A stretch of DNA of 64,000 bases, from assembly GCA_029964075.1 (NCBI GenBank), contig CM057130.1, positions 1-64,000 of the forward strand. Reading direction: 5' to 3'. The DNA comes from Patiria pectinifera (taxonomy: Eukaryota; Echinodermata; Asteroidea; Valvatida; Asterinidae). Both the position numbers and the translations under genes were made by a program. The notes beneath the pieces are model-generated. The model was given only the letters and a program-made list of their open reading frames with translations, did not search any database and was not told where the DNA came from. This document shows positions 1-12,400 of this stretch, piece by piece; position 1 is the first letter of the stretch, and each line of letters starts with the position of its first letter.

Positions 1-133
1 ATGTCAAGCAAAGCATAACAACAAGCAGTAAACTAGAAGTTCAGAAACTTGTAAAAACAACACGCATCAGCTCAAAAATATTACTGCATGAATTTCTGTT
101 GGCATTTTCTCAAGTACTTGATGGGCCCTTGGT

Positions 134-139
134 TTTATT
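134..139 (-). terminator. Possible polyadenylation signal of TMEM237
   Basis: The plus strand reads tttatt here, so the minus strand has AATAAA about 280 nt after the TMEM237 stop codon at 418. I saw no closer canonical hexamer. Position alone supports it. Confidence 0.35.
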
Positions 140-417
140 AATCTTGTATTAATTCAATTTTTCAATGTGATCAGGACTTAGAGTTCACAGCTTTCATCAG
201 TAGCCTAATGTGATATTTATGAAAATTTAAAGACAAGACCAGCATGTTCATCCCTTCTACTCTTTGCCTCATAATATTATACTAAAGTAAGTATGACAGC
301 CTTTGGCTAATAAAAAAGCAACTTACAAGGCTTACACGAACATCTGCTTGGTAATTTCAGTGGTTAGCCATTCGTTTAAAAATAGAGTTGTGGCAATGAG
401 AAAGAGACAGCAGTCTG

Positions 418-3400
418 TCACAGATTTGAGTGGACATTATTCAACTCTACATCTTGTGTTTCATCCCACAATGGTTCCTCTGCATCGTGAAGGTGTTCTG
501 GGGGATAAGAATGGTGAAAAGGAAGCAAATAAGCTCCCAACTGAAGAACTCTTAGCATTGGGATAATATCTTCACTCTGGGTCAAGGTTGTGGTCAAGTC
601 AATCGTATTAATCAAATCACAAGTCATTTACAAGTCAAATCACAATTAAAGTCAGTGGAAATTGGGCATGAACAAGGACAAAGGATTTACTTATCACGGT
701 TCGATTGAATAGCTTGTCATTTGACTTGAGGCCAGATGACTTATGATTGATATGTGAGGACATGAAAACAAGTCTGGTTGGGACACCTTTAACCACCGCC
801 CCTCTGTTGTGAAAATGTGCAACATTTCTGTTGGTGTACAACACTGCTCTGATGGAATAACGTTCCATTGTGATCAGCAATGCAAGAATTCTGTCACAAT
901 GACTTATCCGGCCCCTGCTATTTAAATTTGCAATGAGGGGAAATGATTGCATGTGTTTTGCTCTTGCCTTTGTTTGGCAAAACCATGCCTTCCGTTTTAA
1001 GTGCTCCCTGATTCTCAAACATAAAGAGATAAAAAGCTAAAATGACCCGCAGAGTGTCATGCAGGAGACAAATAAATTGCCTCGCCTCTTCTCACTTCAT
1101 TCTTTAAGTCTCTGGGTCAGGTTTGTTATATTACAAACTTCTTAAATAGAGGCAAAAGCATTCAGGATTTGTGCAGGATTTAAGGATAACATAGCCCTCA
1201 GCTCAGTTACTTTTTCTTCGCAAGGGGCTTGATCTACCCATCCCCACCCATGCCACATCCCCCCCCCCAAAAAAAAGTACAAAGAATGTGGCATCAGGTT
1301 CCTGAACTATGGAGGATTTTATAGGAGGAGTGATGAAGGATCGCAGCTACGCAATGGAAGTTAATGCTTACCTGAGGTGTAGTCTGTTGTTGGTGTGACT
1401 GAGATGACAAGCCATCCTAAGCAGGCACCGATGGCTCGGATTAAATTGATGATAACCCAGATATTGAGCTGCGTGTCTGCTTCTGCACTGTCCCTGGTTA
1501 ATTACACCAACCAAAATAAACGAATGATGACATAAGCTTTTTCATTTTCTTAAGTCACAAAATGAAGCACAAATATATTTGATCAACAAACACTGAGTGT
1601 CAAAGATAGATTTGGCAATTACATGTACCTGACACCTAGATCACATTTGTTGAAATGTCTAAAAGAAATTGGTTACATTTGTGATCCATTGTAGCTCTTG
1701 CATATTATGTGTTGCAGTGTTCTCCATGGAATAAAAAGTTAGCCGGGCAACAGCGAGTAAAATCCGTGATTGCATGTGCAAAGTTCAAAGGTCAATGAGA
1801 GGTGCACACAAGTGCCAATAGCTCCTACCACCGGTCTAGCCCCTGGAAATTTGAAATGCAAACCTTGAATGGAGCAGCATGAAAGTTTGGCAGGGTGGCC
1901 CGCCCGTCTAAAACCTCTCCTGGAGAACACTGGTGCTGTTTCAAAGCAATATCCAGGCCACTATTGCCCCATGCAACGATTCTAATCATTTTTGATATAC
2001 TTGGACATTACTTACCATAAAGAACCGCTGTCTGGACAAGAATCACCACTGAAAAAAAACAGCAAGAGGATAAAAATCAAACAACTGCTCATTGCAACTA
2101 ACACTGCTACATTTGCTTGACAGAATTCTAATAAGACAGAAAGTTTCAAATATAAGACAATATTAATTTCTTTCATTCTTCATTGGCATAAAGCACTGAC
2201 TTACCAGTAGGGTGCACTCGTCTTGAAAAACAAACTTATTCTGTCGTCTATGGCAGCAACACTCGCAGACATTATCAGTGAGATGAGGTAAACTATAAAG
2301 GGTAAAATATTTGAGCAAATGTTATTATTATTTACAAAAAAACATTTCCCCAATAATCCCTGTACCGCCCCGAAGTGCCCTGCCTGTTACTACGTTGGTT
2401 TAATGGATTCATCAAGGAGTAAATACAATGTAGTACACTGTAATACAAGTGCTAAAGGGTTAAGAACAAATAGTATATCGGAGTGTGGACTCTGTGCACA
2501 AGTACTCCTCAATGGTGACAAACAGCCAGATTGTTATGTCCTTATAGTGCGCCCTCTATCGGCCGGATTGGGATGTTTCATCATGTTGGATTAAACAGTG
2601 TGTTTCGATATTCTCAGAGATATAACAGACACTTCAAATCTCCTGCCACTGTGCACCCAGCAGAATTGTAAAGACAATATGGGCTTGTGTGCATACAGAT
2701 GAAAATTAGTCGAGTGTATGTTTTTTCAACAGTAGCACAAACCTGTGTGTGCATGCTACCATGAGTGATCACAAAGGGGAATCTACTGTTCCTACACCGT
2801 GACCATAATATGGGCAAAAGGTTAGCCGATGAAAAAAATGCATACTAAAAAGCAACCACTAGCCCATGAAAAAATGCATACTGAAAAGCAAACACTAGCC
2901 GATGAAAAAATGCATACTGAAAAGCAAACACTAGCCGATGAAAAAATGCATACTGAAAAGCAAACACTAGCCGATGAAAAAATGCATACTGAAAAGCAAA
3001 CACTAGCCGATGAAAAAATGCATACTGAAAAGCAAACACTAGCCGATGAAAAAATGCATACTGAAAAGCAAACACTAGCCGATGAAAAAATGCATACTGA
3101 AAAGCAAACACTAGCCGATGAAAAAATGCATACTGAAAAGCAAACACTAGTTGATGAAAAAATGCATACTGAAAAGCAAACACTAGCCGATGAAAAAATG
3201 CATACTGAAAAGCAAACACTAGCCGATGAAAAAATGCATACTGAAAAGCAAACACTAGCTGATGAAAAAATGCATACTGAAAAGCAAACACTAGCCGATG
3301 AAAAAATGCATACTGAAAAGCAAACACTAGCTGATGAAAAAATGCATACTAAAAATCAAACACTAGCCAATGAAAAAATGCATACTGAAAAGCAAACACT

Positions 3401-6400
3401 AGCCGATGAAAAAATGCATACTGAAAAGCAAACACTAGCCGATGAAAAAAATGCATACTGAAAAGCAAACACTAGCTGTCAAAAGACTGAAATCACCGAT
3501 AGGGTTGAAACTACAGAAAGTTTTGTAGTCGTCTGTTTGTCAAGTTTTTGATCCAACATGGTAAGACAGCACAACGCACACACTGACAGCAAGATGGCTT
3601 AGAAACACACAGGCATGCAACTGGGAATTTAGAGAAAAAAAACGAGGAAACTCCAAACGCCCACAAGACTTTGTACTGTATTTTTCAATTTGTAATGGCA
3701 TTCATGAGAAGTAAAAAACGAGGAAATCAGCGGATCCGAGGAAAAGTTGCATGCCTGAACACAGATACACAAGACTGTCTCAAACTGACAGACAAATTAA
3801 GACTTACTTAAAATTGAAATGGCACCAGATTGGAAGGTGATAAGGCCACGGAAGAACTGTCTGTCAGGACGACCAATATCAAATCTTCATGGCAAAAAAA
3901 CAGAGAACAAATGGCATTGTTGCATAGTAAATAAACGTGTTGATTATCTTGCCATGTTTGCTGTTGCCAATGAGGCATTATATATGACATTAACCCTTGC
4001 TTTCCAAGACCATACAATATACTTCAATGTTTTCCTTAACAAGTTTACTGTATGGACTTTAAAATTGATAGGTGAACATTAAAATAAAATAAGGAATGCT
4101 AAGGTAATTCTCTCATAAGTAAAATATAACAATAATAAAATAAATTGTAATGCAGATATAGTGCTTTCCAACTTATGCACAATCTCAAAGCGCTTTACAA
4201 TTATTTCCCGTTCATCAGGCCACGAGACCACGCTGCAGCCGATATCATCACACATTCAGTCCTCTACTATTCATACTCCTGGGTGCAATGATACAATTGT
4301 AGTTAAGTGTCTTGCCCAAGGGCTCAAACACCATGTTCCTGGCAGGGTTTGAACCCTTGCACCGTCGTATAATAGTCAAACACCGTACCACTGGTCCAGG
4401 GCACTCTACGTATTAAAGCAAATGGACCCCCCAAACTCCATTAGGGAGTCTTTGCTGATTGGGGCTCACATCCTCCAATGCACTTAGCATGAAGGGATAC
4501 TGGCCAATCCAGCTAACTGGCAGAAATGGCACTTAGAAATCAAGAGTTCAGACATTTATTTCCATTTCAAGTGTGAGTGTCAGTGCACTAGACTTGCTTG
4601 AACAAACAAAATCCCATCTTTGCAATAAATGCCTCATGCCCTAATCAAGCCGTTGAAATGTTCTCCTCAGGAAAATATTGCTTGACTAGAAACTTAAAAG
4701 GCAAAAGTAATCAGGTTCAGAGAACAGAAGACCAAAACATGGGTAGCAATTTGACTTAGAATTATCGAAGAAAGGAAGAAAATGAAGATGTTCAGTTTTA
4801 CAGGCTGGAGAAAACTGATAGAACACAAAGAGACTGGAACCCATTCTACTTGGTGCTTTGAGTGGGTTTGAACCTAGAACACAGCCGTGAAAAGCAAGCG
4901 AAATTCAACTCACCTATCAAAAACAGAGACAGTGCAGACGGTGAATAGGAAGTAGTACATGGCAGAGGCAGGCTGGGCCAGTCGACTGTAATGTTCCAGG
5001 AACCGCGTCTTGCCAGGTGTATTAGATGACGGCACCTGACGCTGCAACATGTAGACCATGACACACTGCCACAGGGCAAAGCCAGCAAGGAGACCATGGC
5101 AGAATAGAGCAAAGGTCAACGAGGCTCGGTGGGTGGTCTGAAGAGGATAGGAAATGTGATTGGAGACAAAGATGACTGAATATAATGGATCAAAGAATCT
5201 CACAGATATATATATATAACCTCAACAAATCAACAAATGAATTGCCATCTTCCACAAAATAAGATTCATCATGGTTTGAAAAAATGGATTTTTACTTGAG
5301 AAAAGAGAAGACAATTGAACCCTGGAAATAGTGAAATCTGACTTGCTTAACCTTTGAGTCCCTATGCCGCCCCAAACCACCCCAACACTCAGAAACTATG
5401 GTTTATGGATTTATATAGGACTAAATACTGTAATAAAAGTGCTTAAAAGGTGAATTAATTATTCTCCAAACCCCCACAAGACTTTGTACTGTATATTTTC
5501 AATTTGTAATGGCATTCATGAGAAGTAAAAAACGAGGAAATCAGCGGATCCAAGGAAAAGTTGCATGCCTGAACACAGATACACAAGACTGTCTCAAACT
5601 GACAGACAAATTAAGACTTACTTAAAATTGAAATGGCACCAGATTGGAAGGTGATAAGGCCACGGAAGAACTGTCTGTCAGGACGACCAATATCAAACCT
5701 TCATGGCAAAAAAACAGAGAACAAATGGCATTGTTGCATAGTAAATAAACGTGTCTTGCTTTCCAAGACCATACAATATACTTCAATGTTTGCCTTAACA
5801 AGTTTACTGTATGGACTTTAAAATTGATAGGTGAACATTAAAATAAAATAAGGAATGCTAAGGTAATTCTCTCATAAGTAAAATATAACAATAATAAAAT
5901 AAATTGTAATGCAGATATAGTGCATTCCAACTTATCCACAATCTCAAAGCGCTTTACAATTATTTCCCGTTCATCAGGCCACGAGACCACGCTGCAGCCG
6001 ATATCATCACACATTCAGTCCTCTACTATTCATACTCCTGGGTGCAGTGATACAATTGTAGTTAAGTGTCTTGCCCAAGGGCTCAAACACCATGTTCCTG
6101 GCAGGGTTTGAACCCTTGCACCATCGTATAATAGTCAAACACCGTACCACTGGTCCAGGGCACTCTACGTATTAAAGCAAATGGACCCCCCAAACTCCAT
6201 TAGGGAGTCTTTGCTGATTGGGGCTCACATCCTCCAATGCACTTAGCATGAAGGGATACTGGCCAATCCAGCTAACTGGCAGAAATGGCACTTAGAAATC
6301 AAGGGTTCAGACATTTATTTCCATTTCAAGTGTGAGTGTCAGTGCACTAGACTTGCTTGAACAAACAAAATCCCATCTTTGCAATAAATGCCTCATGCCT

Positions 6401-9400
6401 TAATCAAGCCGTTGAAATGTTCTCCTCAGGAAAATATTGCTTGACTAGAAACTTAAAAGGCAAAAGTAATCAGGTTCAGAGAACAGAAGACCAAAACATG
6501 GGTAGCAATTTGACTTAGAATTATCGAAGAAAGGAAGAAAATGAAGATGTTCAGTTTTACAGGCTGGAGAAAACTGATAGAACACAAAGAGACTGGAACC
6601 CATTCTACTTGGTGCTTTGAGTGGGTTTGAACCTAGAACACAGCCGTGAAAAGCAAGCGAAATTCAACTCACCTATCAAAAACAGAGACAGTGCAGACGG
6701 TGAATAGGAAGTAGTACATGGCAGAGGCAGGCTGGGCCAGTCGACTGTAATGTTCCAGGAACCGCGTCTTGCCAGGTGTATTAGATGACGGCACCTGACG
6801 CTGCAACATGTAGACCATGACACACTGCCACAGGGCAAAGCCAGCAAGGAGACCATGGCAGAATAGAGCAAAGGTCAACGAGGCTCGGTGGGTGGTCTGA
6901 AGAGGATAGGAAATGTGATTGGAGACAAAGATGACTGAATATAATGGATCAAAGAATCTCACAGATATATAACCTCAACAAATCAACAAATGAATTGCCA
7001 TCTTCCACAAAATAAGATTATCATGGTTTGAAAAAATGGATTTTTACTTGAGAAAAGAGAAGAGAATTGAACCCTGGAAATAGTGAAATCTGACTTGCTT
7101 AACCTTTGAGTCCCTATGCCGCCCCAAACCGCCCCAACACTCAGAAACTATGGTTTATGGATTTATCTAGGAGTAAATACTGTAATACAAGTGCTTAAAA
7201 GGTGAATTAATTATTCTCCATATGTAACCACATACCAATGCCACTTGTGTGGTGGTAATTTGAATTTCCGTTTGTGGCTGTTGATTGTTCAGCTCTCGCT
7301 CCCTCTGGCGAGCAATTCTGCCCTTGTCTTCTCCCTTGAAACCACCTGCAAATCAAGGGGGAGCGAAAAATAATATGTAAGATCAAATTTCTTATAGGTC
7401 TGGAAGCCATTTTGAATTGAGCAATCATTTCAAATAATGTCTAAAAGGCAGCATCACATTATATAAATTTAAAAAAAAAACGTAAGGAAGGGTCTAATGC
7501 TTTGTGTCATTTTCATAATGATAAGATCATTTATTTCACATTTTTATAGGTGAAATTCAGGCCAGGGAAAGGACCAGAGGTGACATAATCCTTTGACCCT
7601 CTTAAGTTGTGATAGCAATATCTTTCCTATTCTCTCACATATATACATGTGCTTCAAACATTGGAAAAACAAACATATGAAAATTTGACATTATTGGAAT
7701 TTATACCTGGGTGGATTAAAATGGTTCCTTTATGCACCACAGTTCATTGGTTCAATATTAACATAAAAATCGGGCTGAATACTCACTTTTTCTCTCCATG
7801 AAGAGTTTTCCGACAGGTTGGCTTGGCAACACTGCTGTATGTGAGGGTTGTTGTTGTTGTTGTTGTTGTTCATCTGTTTGTTTATCAGGAGCAATGATGT
7901 CTTCTGCAGCTACCATTATATCCAAGGACATACCTGGGCAACAAACACAAAGTGTTGGGCTTGGAATGCTGTCATTCTCATCAGTGTTAAAGTTAAGATA
8001 CTTGTGATGAATCGCAAGTCATCACAAGTCATCACAAGTCATCACAAGTCATCACAAGTCATCACAAGTCATCACAAGTCCATCACAAGTCCATCACAAG
8101 TCATCACAAGTCATCACAAGTCCATCACAAGTCCATCACAAGTCATCACAAGTCATCACAAGTCATCACAAGTCATCACAAGTCCATCACAAGTCATCAC
8201 AAGTCATCACAAGTCCAGCCCAGGTCAACTCAAAAGCTAGTCAAATGAACTATGACATTCCTTTGTTGTTGTTCATCGACTGTCACTTATGATTGGATTT
8301 GCAAATTGGCTTGTTTGTGATTGACTTGTGAGAGGACTTTTAATGTTCTTGCGAGCCATCACAAGTACCTTGTCTTCAAGCGTAGTTCTAATGCAATGGG
8401 ACTCCAAGCAGATTTAGTAACAGGCTAGTGGACTTTGCACATATGGCAAGAACTGTGTACTGCAATTTCCCATCTTCACAGAGAAAATACAGATTTTGGA
8501 TGTAGTTTTAAATTAATGAGTAACTTGCTCTTTAAGGTGTCAAAATAACCTACCAAAAAGAATAAAAATTTATAGCCACATTTGATGGTACTTCATATAT
8601 TTACTATAGGTATAGGGCCTTGCTTGGGTTAAACCAAGTGTGTTGTATTCTGTATTCTACATGTACAAATACAGCATGGTTTGAGGGGAAGTAGTGGGAA
8701 TTACTGGTCCTGAGGTGAAGGTCAGCTTGACTACCTCCCGACGTAAAGCGGAGGGAGGTAGTCAAGCTGAGGTCAGCTTGACTACCTCCCGACGTAGCGG
8801 AGGAGGTCAGTCACCTACACCCCGGGGTAGGTCAGCTGAACTACCTGGGAGGTAGTCAAGCTGACCTACACCGAGGTGTAGGTCAGCTTGACTACCTCAC
8901 GACGCAAAGTGGTGGGAGGTAGTCAAGCTGGCCTACACCGAGGTGTAGGTCAGCTTGACTACCTCCCGACGTAAAGCGGAGGGAGGTAGTCAAGCTGACC
9001 TGCACTGAGGGGCCAGTAATTCCAACTATTAACCAGAAGTAAACCATGCTGTGTTTGTTTTACTACACCTCATAAATTGTATTTTATTAAAATAGATTTT
9101 GCATCTTTATTCAGCACAATTCAAGTTCTTTGTCACAGTACATGAAATAGTCTGGGACCAACACTCTTTAATGTGTCTTTACTGCAGTAGTAGCCAGGAT
9201 TACAACAACAGGCTGGTTTCGTAAAGATTACATGCAACAGACTACATGTCTATGAGGCAGGTTCCAGAGGGAATTTTTGGCGCTCCCACAAAAAACTACC
9301 GCACGGCAGCGAGCTGGATACTCATCAATGGGATGACGTCACTTGGGCATGTATCATTTTTACTTTCCGGATGCCCGGCAGAATCGGCAAATGACGCGCT

Positions 9401-12400
9401 CCAATTTGATCATGAATATTTATGAGGTGTAGTAATCTGTGATTATCCACAATTGGCATTATAGCACACAGTACACTTCCAGTCTACTCTTCCAGACATA
9501 CCTACCTTCACCATCAGCATGGTAATTTTCATCCACTGAGGCAGGTGGCCTGGAGAAAAAAATACAACCAGAAAAGGACTAGACGTAGTAAAGGTTTCAT
9601 GACAGAAATTCACATTAACTTGCATTGCATTTTCTCTAAAATGGCTAAGTTTGCTGTAAAGGCTCCCTGTGGTGATAAATTGCAAGTAGAAAAATTATAC
9701 TTTCCCCCCCCCCCAAAAATCAATTAAAATACGTTACGCACTGTCGATATCAGAAATTTCGATAATATATATATCGGAAAATCCAATATCAAGAATATTT
9801 GATTAGCGATTATCCCATATAAAAGTTAAAGACCATAAAAATGACACTTTGTTTAAAAAAAATAATAAAAATCTCAAGTCCTAATTTTCCACGGCTTTCT
9901 CTTGAGCATATTGCTCAAAGTTTTTGAAACAAATCTCAGCACTGACAGTTTGTCCAGAACGGGCAGTTTCTTTTGAGGTTTTAGGGGAGACTGTGAATTC
10001 CAGCAAACGCAGAGCACAAAGCGAAGCTGCAGCCAGAATTTCGCGATATTTTTATTTTTAGTCACAAGTTGCCGCCAACGTTTATTTTATTATACAGCAA
10101 ACATTAAACACAAAGTAAAAGCACAAACAGGAGATTTCTTTTGATGCATGACAATATTCTGATGCATTTTTGATAGTTTCAATATCACTGAAAATTTTGA
10201 TATTTTGATATGATTAAAAACTTGCTATCAGCGATATCGATATCAAAATATCATCCAATAATTGAGTAATATCAACATATCGATGGTGCTTAAAACACAA
10301 TCAGTTTCCCCTTTGTGGTTTATTAAATGACCATTATTTTTTTTATAAATACATCCTCCAAGTATTACCCCTGATTGCCATTTCCCCTTTTGGGTGTAAT
10401 CCCTGACCTTGTGGCTGCCTAGCTCCTCTCAACAAAAAGAGTCACTAATAAGCCATTTGCGAGTGACCTATGCCCTTTGGGATTTAAATTTGAAAAACGT
10501 CCGGTACACTGACTTGCTCAGAATGCTTGGCATATTTTAACTTTGAATTCTCCAAACCAAAGACACCGTTGCTAATCACATGATTCGGGGCAAGCTCTTA
10601 CATAGTTACGTAAGAGACGTTCAGCACCAATACATTGTTCACAATGGGTGAGAATGGCACAAAGACACCAGACCATTCCGGAGCTGGGGTTGCTAGCATA
10701 AAGCTTGCCCCGAATCACGTACTATAGTAACAGTCTATTTGGTCAGGAGAATGCAAAGTTAAAACGTGCAAAGCATAGGATTAAGTCAGTGTTCCAGATT
10801 TTATTTAGATTTAACTCGCAAATGGCTTATTAGGAGACTGACATCAAAAGACTAGATAGCTCAATTGGTGGAAAACCAAAACTGTGCTCCAGAGCTCACA
10901 GGTTCAAACCTTGCTCCAGTCAATTTTTGTTCTACACAATTGAGTGCGTTTCAGAAATATAAACAGCCTCTCCACAAATTGGTCTGCAATGATAGAGACA
11001 AATATTGCACTAATAAGATGGGTTAATGTGCTTGTCTCAGTTTCAGTAATCGTACTTTGATTTTCTTCTTTTCTTGACTTTACTTGGAGGCGGGGGTCTC
11101 CCATGGGCTTTGGATGTTCCAACATCATCTTCATCATCAGCACTATCATCTGTGAGGGAAGAGAAGATCATTCATAAAATGAGAGACTTGATCAAAGGAA
11201 ACTGGAGTGACCACACAAGAATCATGCATTCATGCTGCAATTAAATGTAGATATTCTTTCCCAGTTGACAGACTGATGTGGCTTATTCACATATCTTTAA
11301 CCAACCACTTACAGCGCTTGTGCACTTTTTAAGAACCCTTCCTTTCATGGAAGGTAGCGTTATTCCACATTCATCAACGGAGAAGGCACAACAGAGAATC
11401 ACAAGAAGCCATTTTGTCAGCAGAGCTCAAGAAATCCACAATTTACATCCTCTCACGCCCAACTGGCTAGCCTGACGAACAGTGGATCCAGTATTTGAAG
11501 AAGGATAACCCCAATCTGCACTATTACATACAGTCACCATCAAAGAAACCTCCCAGCCCTGAACTTGACCATTCCACCTAGGTCAAACTCAACAGACATT
11601 GCACTAGCTGATGTCGCACGAAGGACGTCTTGGTCATGATTGGATGAGAAGAGTCAGACCTCTGTGAGTGTGACCGCATTCAGATCGTAGAGCACCTGAT
11701 CTCAAGATGTCGTCTCCACAAAAGCCAAACGGGAAGAATGGCTTGAGGCAATTGGATGAAGACAGTCAAGACACTATTGACTGGCTGAAGAATCTACAAG
11801 TGCACCTGTGATCTTCACACAAATGACGATGTTTCATGACCAGAAATTGGTGGTATGTCATGAAGACATTAAGTAGTGAAGTATATCAAAGAGTATCTAC
11901 ATGTTAACTCAGCTGCCACTCAGTCGCTTAGAGAACTGCAAAATGTGTTAATGAGATTGTCCAAAAGTGTCTTTATTTTATCCATTGCAGTATATCTTCA
12001 TCCATTGGAAGACCTACAAGGGACTGGGTTGGTTAGTTACTGAAATACACCTACCATATTCCATTCAAAGTTCTAAAATGTTTCAAGGGACATGACATGA
12101 ATTTTACATGGGAACATATATTGTGCAATTTTTTATTCCCCTGAAATGTATAAAAACTATGTGACATGCACTTTTGGTTAATCTTTTTGAAAAGTAGTTT
12201 CTTTTAGTCAAGTGGCATACGGTCGGAATCGTGACCGACTGGTCCAAAGCACCAAACTTGGCACATAGATTCTTGTAGCCCTAAAGAAGATATTTAGAAG
12301 GGGTGACACCTGACATTATTTTGGGAAGGGTGCCTAATTTGCATTAATCATTAATACCTGCCATGTAATATATTTATTCCCATATTTGGGTGAACTTTTA

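Larger units (their letters stand above)
3651..7220. repeat. Tandem segmental duplication of about 1.8 kb inside TMEM237
   Basis: Unit A is 3651-5463 and unit B is 5464-7220. They are nearly identical along their length. The differences seen are a few substitutions, a 55-bp stretch present only in unit A (about 3938-3995), and a shorter TA microsatellite in B. The same short word, ctcca, sits at the start, at the junction and at the end, a microhomology expected of unequal exchange or replication slippage. Each unit holds two TMEM237 exons and a tRNA-derived SINE on the minus strand. The two open frames over the larger exon are identical at protein level. Confidence 0.93.

Noticed and set aside
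635-1018. 127-codon minus-strand open frame
   Set aside because: It lies wholly within the last TMEM237 intron, between exons 1372-1493 and 418-497, matches no family I know and has no splice partners.
2829-3461. 210-codon open frame with a 12-residue repeat
   Set aside because: Produced by an intronic 36-bp minisatellite; the opposite strand is open as well, and no splice or start context supports translation.
4846-5112. 88-codon frames over the TMEM237 membrane exon
   Set aside because: They are out-of-frame shadows of the real exon 4914-5137 and its copy.
8008-8225. Possible CRISPR-like array
   Set aside because: The units follow one another with no unique spacers, and the surroundings are clearly eukaryotic.
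7848-8240. 130-codon open frame rich in HHKSSQ-like repeats
   Set aside because: It is the translation of a 10/11-bp tandem repeat in a TMEM237 intron.
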